DNA of 64,000 nt. Origin: Chrysochromulina parva (Eukaryota > Haptophyta > Prymnesiales > Chrysochromulinaceae). Under the pieces are notes generated by a model that saw only the letters and a program-made list of their open reading frames with translations, did not search any database and was not told where the DNA came from. Each line of letters starts with the position of its first letter. Within the stretch, counting starts at the first letter, position 1. The position numbers and the translations under genes were made by a program. Location: contig PJAB01000009.1 of assembly GCA_002887195.1 (NCBI GenBank), positions 1 to 64,000 of the forward strand, in the 5' to 3' direction. Of this stretch, positions 44,708 to 54,413 are shown in pieces.

Positions 44708-47700
44708 TTACGGCCCTGGGCTGCTTTGCTCGGCTCCTGCCAACCCTCCCAACTTCTTGAAGGTCTTCACCTCGGCACGGGTCAGCCTGAGATCAGCCTT
44801 CACGGTTGGATCTACCCCTTTAACCTTCACTGTGACCACTCCCTCGACAGAGCGGGTGATCAGCGAGATCAGATGAAACAAACAGCGCCAAATCGGCTGT
44901 CGAGGCTCGCTATCCCAATTCTGCGGCCGCTGCACCACAAAATTGCGCCGCTCGGATTGCACCATCTTGAGCAGCATTTCTCCACCATCCGCGCAGCCGG
45001 CAGCCTCGACTTCATCGTCGGTTGGCATGGTTTTCATGGTTGCCATGCGGCATAGCGCCTCCAAAAAGTCGACTGAGTGCAAAAAAGGATGGCACGCATG
45101 CAGGGAACTCATGAATCTTGCGTCGAAGGAGAGGCACGGAGAGGCAAGGGCCTAGGTGGTGGGCGTGTGTGGTCAATGGGGTTCGATAAGGGTGCGAATG
45201 GCCACGGATAAAGGGGCTGTGATGGTTTCATGGTTATGTGATGGTGTGGCGCCGCACACCGAACTTCAGGTTGCACATCTTACGGCGCTCGACAATATTC
45301 GTCTCGTCGGCAACGCGCATACGCGCCCACATGAAGCAGGAAGTCATCTCGCGGATGGTGAACTCCTCGTCCACAAGCTGCAGGTGATCGCACATGTTGA
45401 GCCACTGGGTGATGCCGAGCATGCCGGAAATCGACGTGAGATCAGACGTCGCGTGCTGCTCGTCGCTGTAGACATCGTACAGGGCTTGCAGCGTGCTCTC
45501 GTGCTGAGCGAGCAAAGCGTCCGTCTCCTGGACGTACAGGAACTTTTGGCGGAACTCGTTGGAGTTTTGCAGGGCGGCAGGGTCCACGTTTGGCTTCATC
45601 TGATTGAGGAGGAGCTCGCGCAAGGCCGCTGAGACATCTGTGTGGATCGGCTCCTCTCCTTTTTTGCGCGGCTTGCAGTAGCGCGACACGGCCGCACGCA
45701 CGAGGAACTGCAGGAACTCTTGTCGAGAGAGCGCGTGTTTTGAGTTGAACTTCTCTTTTGCCTTCTGGCCCGAGTCGATGGCGACAAAGAGCTGATGTCC
45801 GCGCACAAGAGATATGGGGGAAGGAAGGGGAAGGATTAGGAACGATCGGCCGCGCACACGATGAGAAAGGGGAAGGATCAGCTCATCATCAGGTGCGTCA
45901 CACAGAGATACAGGCGTGTCTGCAGTTCTGTGCGTCCTTGCAGGTACCCTATACAGAAGACCTGCAGGGAGTAAATCTGCATACCTGCTCCAGATGCTGC
46001 TTGTTGCAGTCGAGGGAACCGGGAATAGGGAGCTCGCACTCGTTGAGAAACGCGTTGAATTCGTTCATACCGATCGTGAAGACGTCCCCATCGGCATTCA
46101 GTGAAGCGTAGTAGTCGTAGATGCCGAGGATCATCGCATAGTGCTCCCTGAGTGTCTCTTTCACACGGGCAACGGCCTCCGTCCCAGCCTCGCCTGTGGG
46201 ATCTGTCTTGCCTCGTCCATCGGCCTTGGCGATGAACTGATCGATCTTGTTCTCCAGTGCCCACTTCCAGTCGCATTCGAGCGAGTCTGTGGCCACTTCG
46301 TCCGTATCGAGCAGATTGTTCGCACGCCTGCGAACAGGACACATGCACGCACACGCAGGGACCACACCACACATGGCTCAAGGTTAAGGGAGAACTTAGT
46401 GCACGTGGTCACAGTGGTGAATGGCGTATCGGTCTTCATCGCTCTTGTGTAACTCGACGTGATCACACGGGGGAGCGCAGCGGCAGATTGCAGGCAGATT
46501 GCACGGCTAGCACGCACTTCTTGAATAGCGACCTCTCGATCCATGCTGGCGCGACGGTTTTGCCTCCAGCAGAAGCCACACTGACTTTCGGTGCGGCAAC
46601 CTCCTTGGCTGCTTTAGGCTTCGGCGGTGGTGGTGATTTGTCCGGTTTGTCCGGAATCCCACGCCCTCCCCCTGCAACTCCCCCTGAGTAACCTGCACCT
46701 CCTCGTCTTGCATCGGCGTCATCTGCGTCGTCATCTTGATCGTCGCTGTCGTCACTGAAGCTGTCACTACTTCTTCCGGTTCCGGCTCCGGCTCCGGCTC
46801 CGTAGCCACCGTAGCCACCGCCATCGCCACCGCCACCGCCACCGCCACGGCCGTCGCCGCTGCTGCCGTCTCCGTCTCCGAATCCACCACGCCCAGGATT
46901 GGCTCTAGCACCTTCGCTATTGGCTTTACCTCCGCCGTCGCTGCCGTTGCCGCCTCGGCCACTGATGGCACCATTGGTGTCGTCAGCATTGTGTGCATCA
47001 CCGCTGGTGCCAAGGGCAGCACTCACACGACCACTGTTGGCACCACCTAGGCCGTCGAGACCTCCTTTGCCACCACCACGGCCTCCTCCGTCGCCGCCAC
47101 CACTACCGCCACCACCGCCACCACCGCCACGTCCGTTGCCGCCACCGCCACCGCCACCGCCACCGCCACCGCCACGGCCGTCGCCGCTGCTGCCGTCTCC
47201 GTCTCCGAATCCACCACGCCCAGGATTGGCTCTAGCACCTTCGCCATTGGCTTTACCTCCGCCGTCGCTACCGTTGCCGCCTCGGCCACTGATGGCACCA
47301 GCATTGGTGTCATCAGCATTGTGTGCATCACCGCTGGTGCCAAGGGCAGCACTCACACGACCGCTGTTGGCACCACCCAGGCCGTCGAGACCTCCTTTGC
47401 CACCACCACGGCCTCCTCCGCCGCCGCCGCCACTACCGCCGTCACTACCGCCACCGTCACCACCGCCGTGAAGTTCTCCGTGCTGCTCTCCAAAACCACC
47501 ACTTCCAGTGCCTGTGCCATTCGGCCACTCCAGCTCAGCGAGCTCCTCGTCAATAAGCTCGCCCGCCGCTTGGGTCGTGAGCTCGGTGAGGCGCTCGGCA
47601 TCGCTCTGACCGCTGCCATCGCGCCCGCGACTGGCACCGTTGTTGCCATCACCTTTGCGCGCCGCCGCCGCTTTTGCGGCTTTTGCTTTAGCCGGCACTC

Positions 47701-48677
47701 GCTCTAGCTCAGCGAGCTCCTCGCCAATAAGCTCGCCTGCCGCTTGGCACCGCTTGAGCTCGGCGAGGCGCTCGGAATCGCTGAGCGGCTGATCACCTTT
47801 TTTAATCCGCGAGCCCCCTTTCGCACCCCCACCATCGCTGTCCTTATTCTTGTTCGACTTGCGGCGACTAGTGCGCCCAGGTTTCCCAGCTGGCGGCTTC
47901 GGGTCCTTGGGCAGCCCTGCCGCATAGCGACTGCCGAGTTTGTTGTCGTCGCCCTTCCCTCGAAGTGGCTGAACAAAGAACCGATTGGCGCGAACCTCGT
48001 ACACGGACCTGTGATGACAGAGGGGGCACAGTGTAGGCACAGCAGTGAGAGGGATGCCATGATCAGCCCATAGCACACACTAGAGAAGACGAGCTCGCAC
48101 ACTACTCGCACACGCAGCAAGTCGATCAGATGTCGTCTCCGGCATCCACCCTCCTCAAGCCCCGAGCCCCAGCCGCCCGCTAGCGTCTGTCGTACCTCCG
48201 AAAGTACCAATCCGCTTTCTCGTTGGTTAGGTCGTCCTCAACGTGGGCGAGCCGTTCGAACGCGCGCTCGGATAGCTCCCCATGCCTCCCATCGAAGCGC
48301 TCGCATTCCGTTGCGACATGCTTGGGCATGTCCCACCACCTTGGTGACTGCGACTTGGTCGTTGGCAGGGCTTGCTTGTCCAAGGGCTGTAGCCGAACAT
48401 GTGGCACCTCGTGGGTGGTGGTCGACGGTCGCGGTGGCAGCCGAATGCGCTCACTCACGCTCACTCGGGCTGACATTGGCATAAGAGTGGCCTCATTGTA
48501 AATGACCCGGCGCGGGGCGCTTGTTCCAGGGCTGTTCGACCAGATAAAAGCAGGGCTATCGATGCTGTGCCCCTCGCCCGGCGAGGGGACAGGAAAGCGG
48601 TTGAGGGACGCATCGAGTGAGCTCGCAGCTTTGGGAATCGTGATAAAGAAGTCGCTCTCCTTCGCCGCGTTGTGCAT
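44708..48677 (-). CDS. Five-exon EF-hand-like protein with a huge Gly/Asp-rich linker
   Basis: Exons 48677-48196, 48008-46518, 46327-45985, 45791-45260 and 45072-44708 join in frame (phases 2, 2, 0, 1) to 1070 residues. All introns are GT-AG and 187-193 bp long. The N-terminus has a FVQPLRGKGDDNK region and two similar helical segments (AAGELIGEELAELE and AAGELIDEELAELE). Residues about 335-610 are Gly-rich with two near-identical blocks. The conserved C-terminal 400 residues include CDWKWALENKIDQFI, a degenerate EF-hand-like SLNADGDVFTIGMNEFNAFL, LSRQEFLQFLVRAA, FMWARMRVADE and FVDFLEALCRMATMK. I know the last part only as a protein type of flagellates; calcium binding is doubtful. The start at 48677 is the first in-frame ATG. 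Confidence 0.8.
45073..45259 (-). other. Intron 4 of the five-exon gene
   Basis: 187 bp, donor GTGTGC, acceptor TTTTTTGCACTCAG with a strong pyrimidine tract. Phase 1. Confidence 0.8.
45792..45984 (-). other. Intron 3 of the five-exon gene
   Basis: 193 bp, donor GTATGC, acceptor GGACATCAG. Phase 0. Joins QHLEQ to LFVAID. Confidence 0.8.
46328..46517 (-). other. Intron 2 of the five-exon gene
   Basis: 190 bp, donor GTGCGT, acceptor CCTGTTCGCAG. Phase 2. Joins SLFKK to RANNLLDTDE. Confidence 0.8.
46845..47420 (-). repeat. Two near-identical coding blocks, about 240 bp each
   Basis: Blocks at about 46845-47090 and 47172-47420, offset about 327 bp, encode the same Gly-rich segment (GGLDGLGGANSGRVSAALGT and following), differing by a 3-bp indel and a few bases. 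They are separated and flanked by GGN/GGC runs. Recent duplication within exon 2. Confidence 0.9.
48009..48195 (-). other. Intron 1 of the five-exon gene
   Basis: 187 bp, donor GTACGA, acceptor TGTCATCACAG. Phase 2. Joins WYFRR to SVYEVRANR. Confidence 0.8.
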
Positions 48678-48877
48678 CGTCGAGGGCGGGCGAAAGGGCG
48701 GGCGTTCAGCGTTGAACCCCTTGAGCCACCGTTCTGAAATCGAAGTTGTTTCACCGGACAAAATGCATGCTTTCGGCCGTCACACATAATGATTTTCACG
48801 ATGAGATCAAACAGAGCGTTTTGCATGCTTTCGACGCCCGCACCCGCAGGAAATGTGGCTGTGAATTGGCGGCGAAA
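48678..48877. promoter_or_regulatory. Shared promoter gap, five-exon gene and IQCE-like gene
   Basis: 200 bp between the divergent ATGs at 48677 and 48878. It contains three atgcatg-type motifs (48763, 48823 and nearby) but no clear TATA box. Confidence 0.4.
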
Positions 48878-50155
48878 ATGGACGCCGATGAGTATGAAGG
48901 CACGGTTGGAGAGAGCGTCGTACACTGGCAAGCGGGTGCGCCTCCGGTCAGTTTGGCAGTCGACCGACGGAAGCAACGCCAAGCACTTGCACGCCGAGCG
49001 GCCGCCGATGAGGCGGCTGCTGCAACTGTTGCAGTGGGACCAAACACTACGACCCTTGGTCGAAGGCAGCAGCCAGGGACGGCTGCTGCTGCACCAGCCC
49101 CCACGTACTTTGCGGAGGCGCCCTCGCGCCGTGTATCGTCGGCCGCCTCCTCAGCTGGACCAGTGGGTGCGTACGCCACGGACATGGGTGCCAAGAGGCG
49201 AACAGGTGGCGAGACGACCCGACTAGGGCCAGTGCATGACACGGAGGCACTGAACGAGCAGGTGCTCACGCTCAAGAAGCAGCTCGCGTCCAGCCTCGCG
49301 GAGAACAAGCTGCTGCGCGTTGCCAAGGAGCGCATGGAGGTCGAGCTGCGCCGCGCGGAGCACGAGGGTGAGCAAGCTCTGCGCACGGGCGGCCTCGTTG
49401 AGGGCGTGGGGCCGACGGCGGCACGGCCGGAGTTGCGACTGCTGCACGCACTCAAGGCAAAGACACGCGAGCTGCAGGACGAGCTGCAGGCCAAGGAGGC
49501 GCAGATAGGCGAGCTCTCTGGCCAGACGCGCGGGGTGCGCGTCAAGGAGCTCGAGATACAGGCGAAGGTGTACCTCGAGGAGGCTCGGCGGCTACGTGAG
49601 CTCTTCGATCGGCAGGCGAGCGAGCACGCAGACACTGAGCAGGCGCTGCGCGAACGCCACTCGTACGAGCTCACGGTCAAGGAGCAGGAGCTCGAGGCGC
49701 TCCGTCAGGAGCGGTCGCGCCTCAAGAAGCAAAACGGCGCCATAGATGAGGAGCTCGGCCGTTGGATGGACGAGAATGAGGTGCTGCGAGAGCGCGTGCA
49801 CGCGCTCGAGAGCGCCGCGGGCCCAGGCGCCAGCAGTGGCGGCGGCGGCGGCGGCGGCGGCGGTGCGGCCGCAGTCGCAGCGCCTCTGGTGCCCACGTTG
49901 GCCTCGGAGGTGGTGACGCTCAAGGCGAAGCTCAGGGAGGCGCTGATGCGACAGAAGACGCTGCAAAAGGACAAGGAGCGCGCTGAGGCGGACAAGCTGG
50001 CCATCTTCCAGGAACTGAACGAGGCCAATCTGCGGCTCGAGGCTGAACTCAAGCAAGAGCGTACGAAGGCCAGGCGGTTCGAGCGCATGCACCATGCAGC
50101 CGCATCCGACCTCGCCTTGGCACAGGCAGAGCTGCTACGTGCAACGAGGTCGTGA
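48878..50155 (+). CDS. IQCE-like coiled-coil protein
   Basis: 425 residues from the ATG at 48878 (MDADEYEG); the frame upstream to 48746 adds Cys- and His-rich residues unlike the rest. Coiled coil covers about 125-330 and 355-425, split by a Gly run near 325. Key block: ENKLLRVAKERMEVELRRAE, LLHALKAKTRELQDELQAKE, then KELEIQAKVYLEEARRLREL. This series resembles IQCE, which tethers the EVC complex in the ciliary base and controls Hedgehog signalling in animals; the VYLEEARRL part corresponds to the ETYYEEVHRL segment there. No IQ motif is present. Assignment is moderate. Confidence 0.75.
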   Translation: MDADEYEGTVGESVVHWQAGAPPVSLAVDRRKQRQALARRAAADEAAAATVAVGPNTTTLGRRQQPGTAAAAPAPTYFAEAPSRRVSSAASSAGPVGAYATDMGAKRRTGGETTRLGPVHDTEALNEQVLTLKKQLASSLAENKLLRVAKERMEVELRRAEHEGEQALRTGGLVEGVGPTAARPELRLLHALKAKTRELQDELQAKEAQIGELSGQTRGVRVKELEIQAKVYLEEARRLRELFDRQASEHADTEQALRERHSYELTVKEQELEALRQERSRLKKQNGAIDEELGRWMDENEVLRERVHALESAAGPGASSGGGGGGGGGAAAVAAPLVPTLASEVVTLKAKLREALMRQKTLQKDKERAEADKLAIFQELNEANLRLEAELKQERTKARRFERMHHAAASDLALAQAELLRATRS

Positions 50156-50635
50156 CGCGGCTGACGCAACGCCGAACATCGAAGGCGACCCGATGGCCAA
50201 ACCCAGTGCCGCGCGGTTCCCCGATCCAGCTCCGCCGTAGCGCGACCGCGGTTCAATGTTTGTTTATGGGCCGTCGGTCCTGTTCAGTCTTCACAGACCG
50301 TCGGCCAGCGCACTCGACTCCCCGCTGCGCGTGTAGTCGACGCTCTCGACCTGGCTCAGAGTCGTCAGTCGGTGGCGGTGCGCGGTGTCCGGTCTTCCGC
50401 GTGCGTGGGTTCCATTTTACCACGCATCAACACGACCACGCGCAGCATCACGTGTTCCGGACCTGCGGCCCTGGAGTACGCGACACCTTGGCGCGGCGCC
50501 GGAGACAGACTCGCCGTGAAGCAGAACGCAGCCAGCCACACCGCACCACGCAATCTCTCTCACACCAAGCGTTTCTGATACTGGAACTTCTGTTCGCCAT
50601 TGGCCGAGCTGCCTGCTAGCCGGAGCTGGTGCACC
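50156..50635. other. Intergenic stretch between convergent genes
   Basis: 480 bp between the IQCE-like stop and the AHI1 stop, GC-rich, with repeated accgtcgg/cgtcggtcc motifs near 50270-50310. Open frames are unsupported. Confidence 0.45.
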
Positions 50636-53600
50636 TTAACTGGAACCATCTCTCGCACGAGCCTCCGCGGCCGCGGCTTTCCGACGTGACGATAACTTCT
50701 CGAGAATCCCCGCGCCGGCCGCTGTAGGTGAAGCCCCCGAGGCAGCTCCTTCCTTCGTTTGCAGCGCCGAGTCCGCCGAGATTGACATTGCCTTTACAGC
50801 AGCGTCGAGACCCGCGCCTGTCTGGCCAGTGGACGCTGCCAGGCGCGCTGCCAAGCCTACGCGCGATGCAGCGCGCGCCTCTTGACGCGCCTGCCGATGC
50901 GCTGAGCGATCCGTTGGCACTGGCGCTGTGCCGGGGGCTTCGGCGATGGCGGAGGCGGCGGCAACCCCGCCCGCAGCCGCGGCTTCCGCAGCCAGGCCCA
51001 GTGTCAGGGGGGGGCGCAGCTCGTCGATGCGCGGGTCGAGGGCGGGCTTATCGGCTGCGTACGCGTACACGCGCACCGGATTGTTGGCGCCGTAGCCGCA
51101 CATGGCGAGAACGTGGTGCGTGGGGGCCCACGCAATCTGCAGCAGCGGCCCCGAGAAGCCGACCGCGTGGCCGTCGAGGAGCAGGTTGCCCGACTCCTCC
51201 GCCCACAGATACCAGCGACCATCTTCGGATCCGGCGACCACGTAGCGCCCGTCTGGCGAGTAGCTCGCGCGCACGTGGTACTCGGAGCACGCGCTGCCCT
51301 GGTAGCGCGCAGCAAAGTGCTGCGAGCGCGTGTCGAGCGCGAGAATCTGGTTCTGACGCGTCTGGAGCAGCAGCCGCCGCCGGTTGGGGTGGAGCGAGAG
51401 CGAGTTGATTGGGACGCCATCAAGCTCCTTCTTCTCAATGGGCGGCAGCGCCTTGAGCTCGACAGCGCCTTGAGGACCGACGAGTTCCCACTGGCGCACG
51501 ACGCCCTTCGCGTCGGCCGAGAAGATGAGATTGGTCTCGCTCGCCCACGTGATGCAGTTGATGCGCGCCTTGTGCTCCGTCTTGACGGCGAGCAGCTCCT
51601 CCTTGGCAGCGTCCCAGAGCCGGAGCGCGCAATCGTTGCAGCCCGTGAGCACGAGGAGTGGCGCACTGCCGCCGAGGGTGCCGCGCGCTCCGAGTGGCCC
51701 CACCGGTTGCATGCGCGCGCAGTAGACGAATGAGGGGTGGCCGAGCGTGGCGACGGCCGCCTCGGGCGGCTCGCTGCTCTCATCGAGGTGGAGCCGCCAG
51801 AGCTTGGCGGTGCCGTCGGCGGAGACGGAGAGGAGTGAGTCGCCATCGGCGCTCCAGCACAGCTCGTGAACGGTACGGTGGTGCGCATGCATGAGCATGC
51901 GCCGCCGGCCGCTGCCGAGCTCGTGCACTGCGAGCATCACGTGGCCGAGCTCCTCGAGCGCGATCGCAAGCAGCGAGCCGCTGGGGCTGATGGAAACGGC
52001 CGTCGCACCGTTCGCACCGCCTGGGAACGTGTGCAGCGGCTCGTTGGGCACGAGACATGCGCTGTTGGACGCGCGCGCCGGAAGATTGGCGAGCAATGAG
52101 GGGCGCGGGCTCGAGAGCGTTGACACCGTCGATGCGGACGCGACGGATGCGCCAAGCGCCGAAGCACCTGTGCCGTAGCCGCGCGCCGTCTCCTGTTGCA
52201 GGCGCTCGAAGGAGAGGCGCCCCTCCTCCTGGTGATGGGCTGCCGTCGGTCGGTATGGGAAGCGCACAGGCAGCACGTCGGGCGGCTCGTGCGGTTTGAT
52301 GGTCACATAGACCGTCGACGAGTACGGCTGGCGACCAGCGGCAAGGTACTGCGCCCACCCGGCGTGCTGGTTGGCCTGGGGCCGCACAGCCTTCTGCCAG
52401 CGGTGGAGCTGCAGCCGCAGGGGCATGGGCCGAAGCAGGTTGGCATGGCCGGGCTGGCTCATCGGGCCTGAGACGGGCTTGAGGAAGGCCCACGCGAACG
52501 GGCGCATACCTGCAGCGCCGGGCTCGCGAGACTCGGGATCGAAATCGTACAGCTCAAAGAGGAGGAAGACGCGCGGGTGTAGCAGGTACAGAAAGTCCTC
52601 GGCGAAGAGGAGCTCTTCCTCCCAGCTGGGCAGCCGTGTCGCCGCGCCTCGCAGCCCAAACGGCTTGGTGAGCATGGGTAGCAGATACGGGACCACGCCG
52701 CCGTTGTGAGACATCTCAAGACGCGTGGTCGCTGGGCGATCAACGGCCGACTTGCGCAGCAGGTGGCCTGTGGCGCCGTTGACGATCGAAACTTGGATCA
52801 TCGGGTGCGCGATGCGCCAGTCGTGCGGCAACTCGTCGGTGCGGTGGATGGTGATCGAGGTCAGCTGCCCCGCGAGCGTGGCGAGCGCGGCCTCCTTGTC
52901 GTCGAAGAGCGGCGCGCGCTCAAAGGGGGGCAGATCCTCGACGTCGCTCGACCCTCCTCGACGGAGGTACGCTGGGAGGCCGCCGACCGCGTGCACACCA
53001 GCCGCTCTCATGGCCGCGAGCGTCGCGCCGATCCCCGACTTCAAGTTGGCCAGTTTCGGCTTGCCGACGCTAGCGCCCGAGGCGGCGCGCTCGGCCGGCG
53101 CCGACGAAGGCCGTGGGCGCTCGGCGCGACGCTCGGCGCGACGCTCGGCGCCAAGGGGACCGGCCACTTCGCCGCGTGCGCCCACGGCACGCCTGAGGCC
53201 GGTTAGCACCGCAAGCGGGCGGAGGCCCATCCGCTGCCGCAACGTACCGGAAAGTGTCCGGCCCTGCTGCTCGGCGCCTTCGGTCTCGTCAATGGTCTCG
53301 TCAACCTCGGCGCTCGAGGCGGCGGCAGCGGCAGCTGCACGGCGGAGTGCGCGCGCGCTCGCACCGGCCGAGGCGTTCTTGGCATCTTCGCCGTCGGCGG
53401 CCGCGTCGGCCACGCCGTCCTCGGGACCATCGGCCGACCGCCGTGAAGCGGCTCGCTTGGCACGCGCGCGCTCGAGGGCCGACGACTTTTTCGGCGGCTT
53501 GGCGGCCTCGTCCGTCTCGTCGACGTCGGCGGCGTCCGCCATTGGCAGCTCTGTCACGCCGCGGCGCCGCGCGCTGCGGGCTGTGCCTGCGGGCGACGAA

Positions 53601-53734
53601 GCGTCGGCAGTCACGCTTGTGGGCGACGGCGACTCGTCGACTGCAGCCGCCTCGGCTCGTGCCCCGCGCCCGCGACGTGAGCGGCCGCTCACCGACACAT
53701 TCGCTTCCTCATTGTCGCGTGCTGCTGCTGCTTC

Positions 53735-53769
<35 letters not shown>

Positions 53770-54013
53770 GGCGGGAGCGTGCCGTCCCCTTATCCACGTC
53801 GTCCGCGGCAGCTGGCACTCTCGCGGCTTCGGCTGCTGAAGCAATGGTATCGCTCGTGGCCTCTGCGCGCGCGCGCCGTGAGCGCGCCCGAGAGGCACTG
53901 GCTAGGTCGGCGGCGGCTGGCTCGGCGGGTGCGGATGCCTCAGGCGCATCAGCGGTTTCCTGGCGTTGCGTCCGGCGGCGCGAGCGCGCCGCCTCGACGA
54001 TGGCCTCGCTCAT
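50636..54013 (-). CDS. AHI1: Jouberin (AHI1) homologue
   Basis: 1125 residues from the ATG at 54013 (MSEAIVEAARSRRR). AHI1 is a transition-zone protein needed for ciliary gating and assembly. The central block is diagnostic: RIAHPMIQVSIVNGATGHLL, YLLPMLTKPFGLRGAATRLP, WEEELLFAEDFLYLL, MRPFAWAFLKPVSG and YSSTVYVTIKPHEPPD. A WD40 propeller follows (residues about 660-990) with GTAKLWRLH, LPHPSFVYCA-type (GHPSFVYCARM), VLTGCNDCALRLWD and CGYGANNPVRVYAY. The animal C-terminal SH3 domain is absent; the tail is Ala-rich and basic. The N-terminal 300 residues are Ala/Arg-rich (SRRR repeats), replacing the vertebrate coiled coil. Divergent from the MYB gene across 400 bp. Confidence 0.93.
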
Positions 54014-54413
54014 TGCGACGGTTAGAAAGTTGGAAGAACTCCGCCCTGAAGCCCACGACGACGTTTTGTCACGAGGAAATGGAGTCAGGGTGCACGTACA
54101 CACAGATGAATCTGCACTGCCGCTTTCACCGCACCCGCCGACGAACCCTTGATGACCGATGAGGTTCAAACCATCTAACGCTCTACTAGACTACTACATG
54201 TACCTGGTACAATGTCTGGTTCTACAATAGTATTGTACAACATGATGAAGATTGAAGTCATGAACACTTACTTACTTAAAGCGTTTAAGACTCAGATCCT
54301 TCGCCTCACAAAACTTTCGTCCTGAAACTTCCATTTTTGTCTCGGCGTATCGGCGATCGCCTAGATTTCGGAAATGTCTTGGAATCGATTCTGATGTTCT
54401 CAGTGTCATTTCC
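54014..54413. promoter_or_regulatory. Shared promoter gap, AHI1 and MYB
   Basis: 400 bp between divergent ATGs. The middle is AT-rich and contains a TACATGTA palindrome at 54195-54202 followed by a tggtacaatg/attgtacaac inverted-like pair at 54206-54241. The left third is GC-rich leader of AHI1, where an extended frame runs without support. Confidence 0.45.

Noticed and set aside
46899..47471. Pro-rich plus-strand frame
   Set aside because: Antisense of the Gly-rich exon 2 of the five-exon gene.
45073..48195. Introner-like origin for the four equal-length introns
   Set aside because: Comparing them by eye shows no shared sequence beyond the splice sites.
52725..54162. 475-residue plus-strand frame opposite AHI1
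   Set aside because: Ala/Ser/Arg low complexity with no domain; shadow of the basic AHI1 N-terminus.
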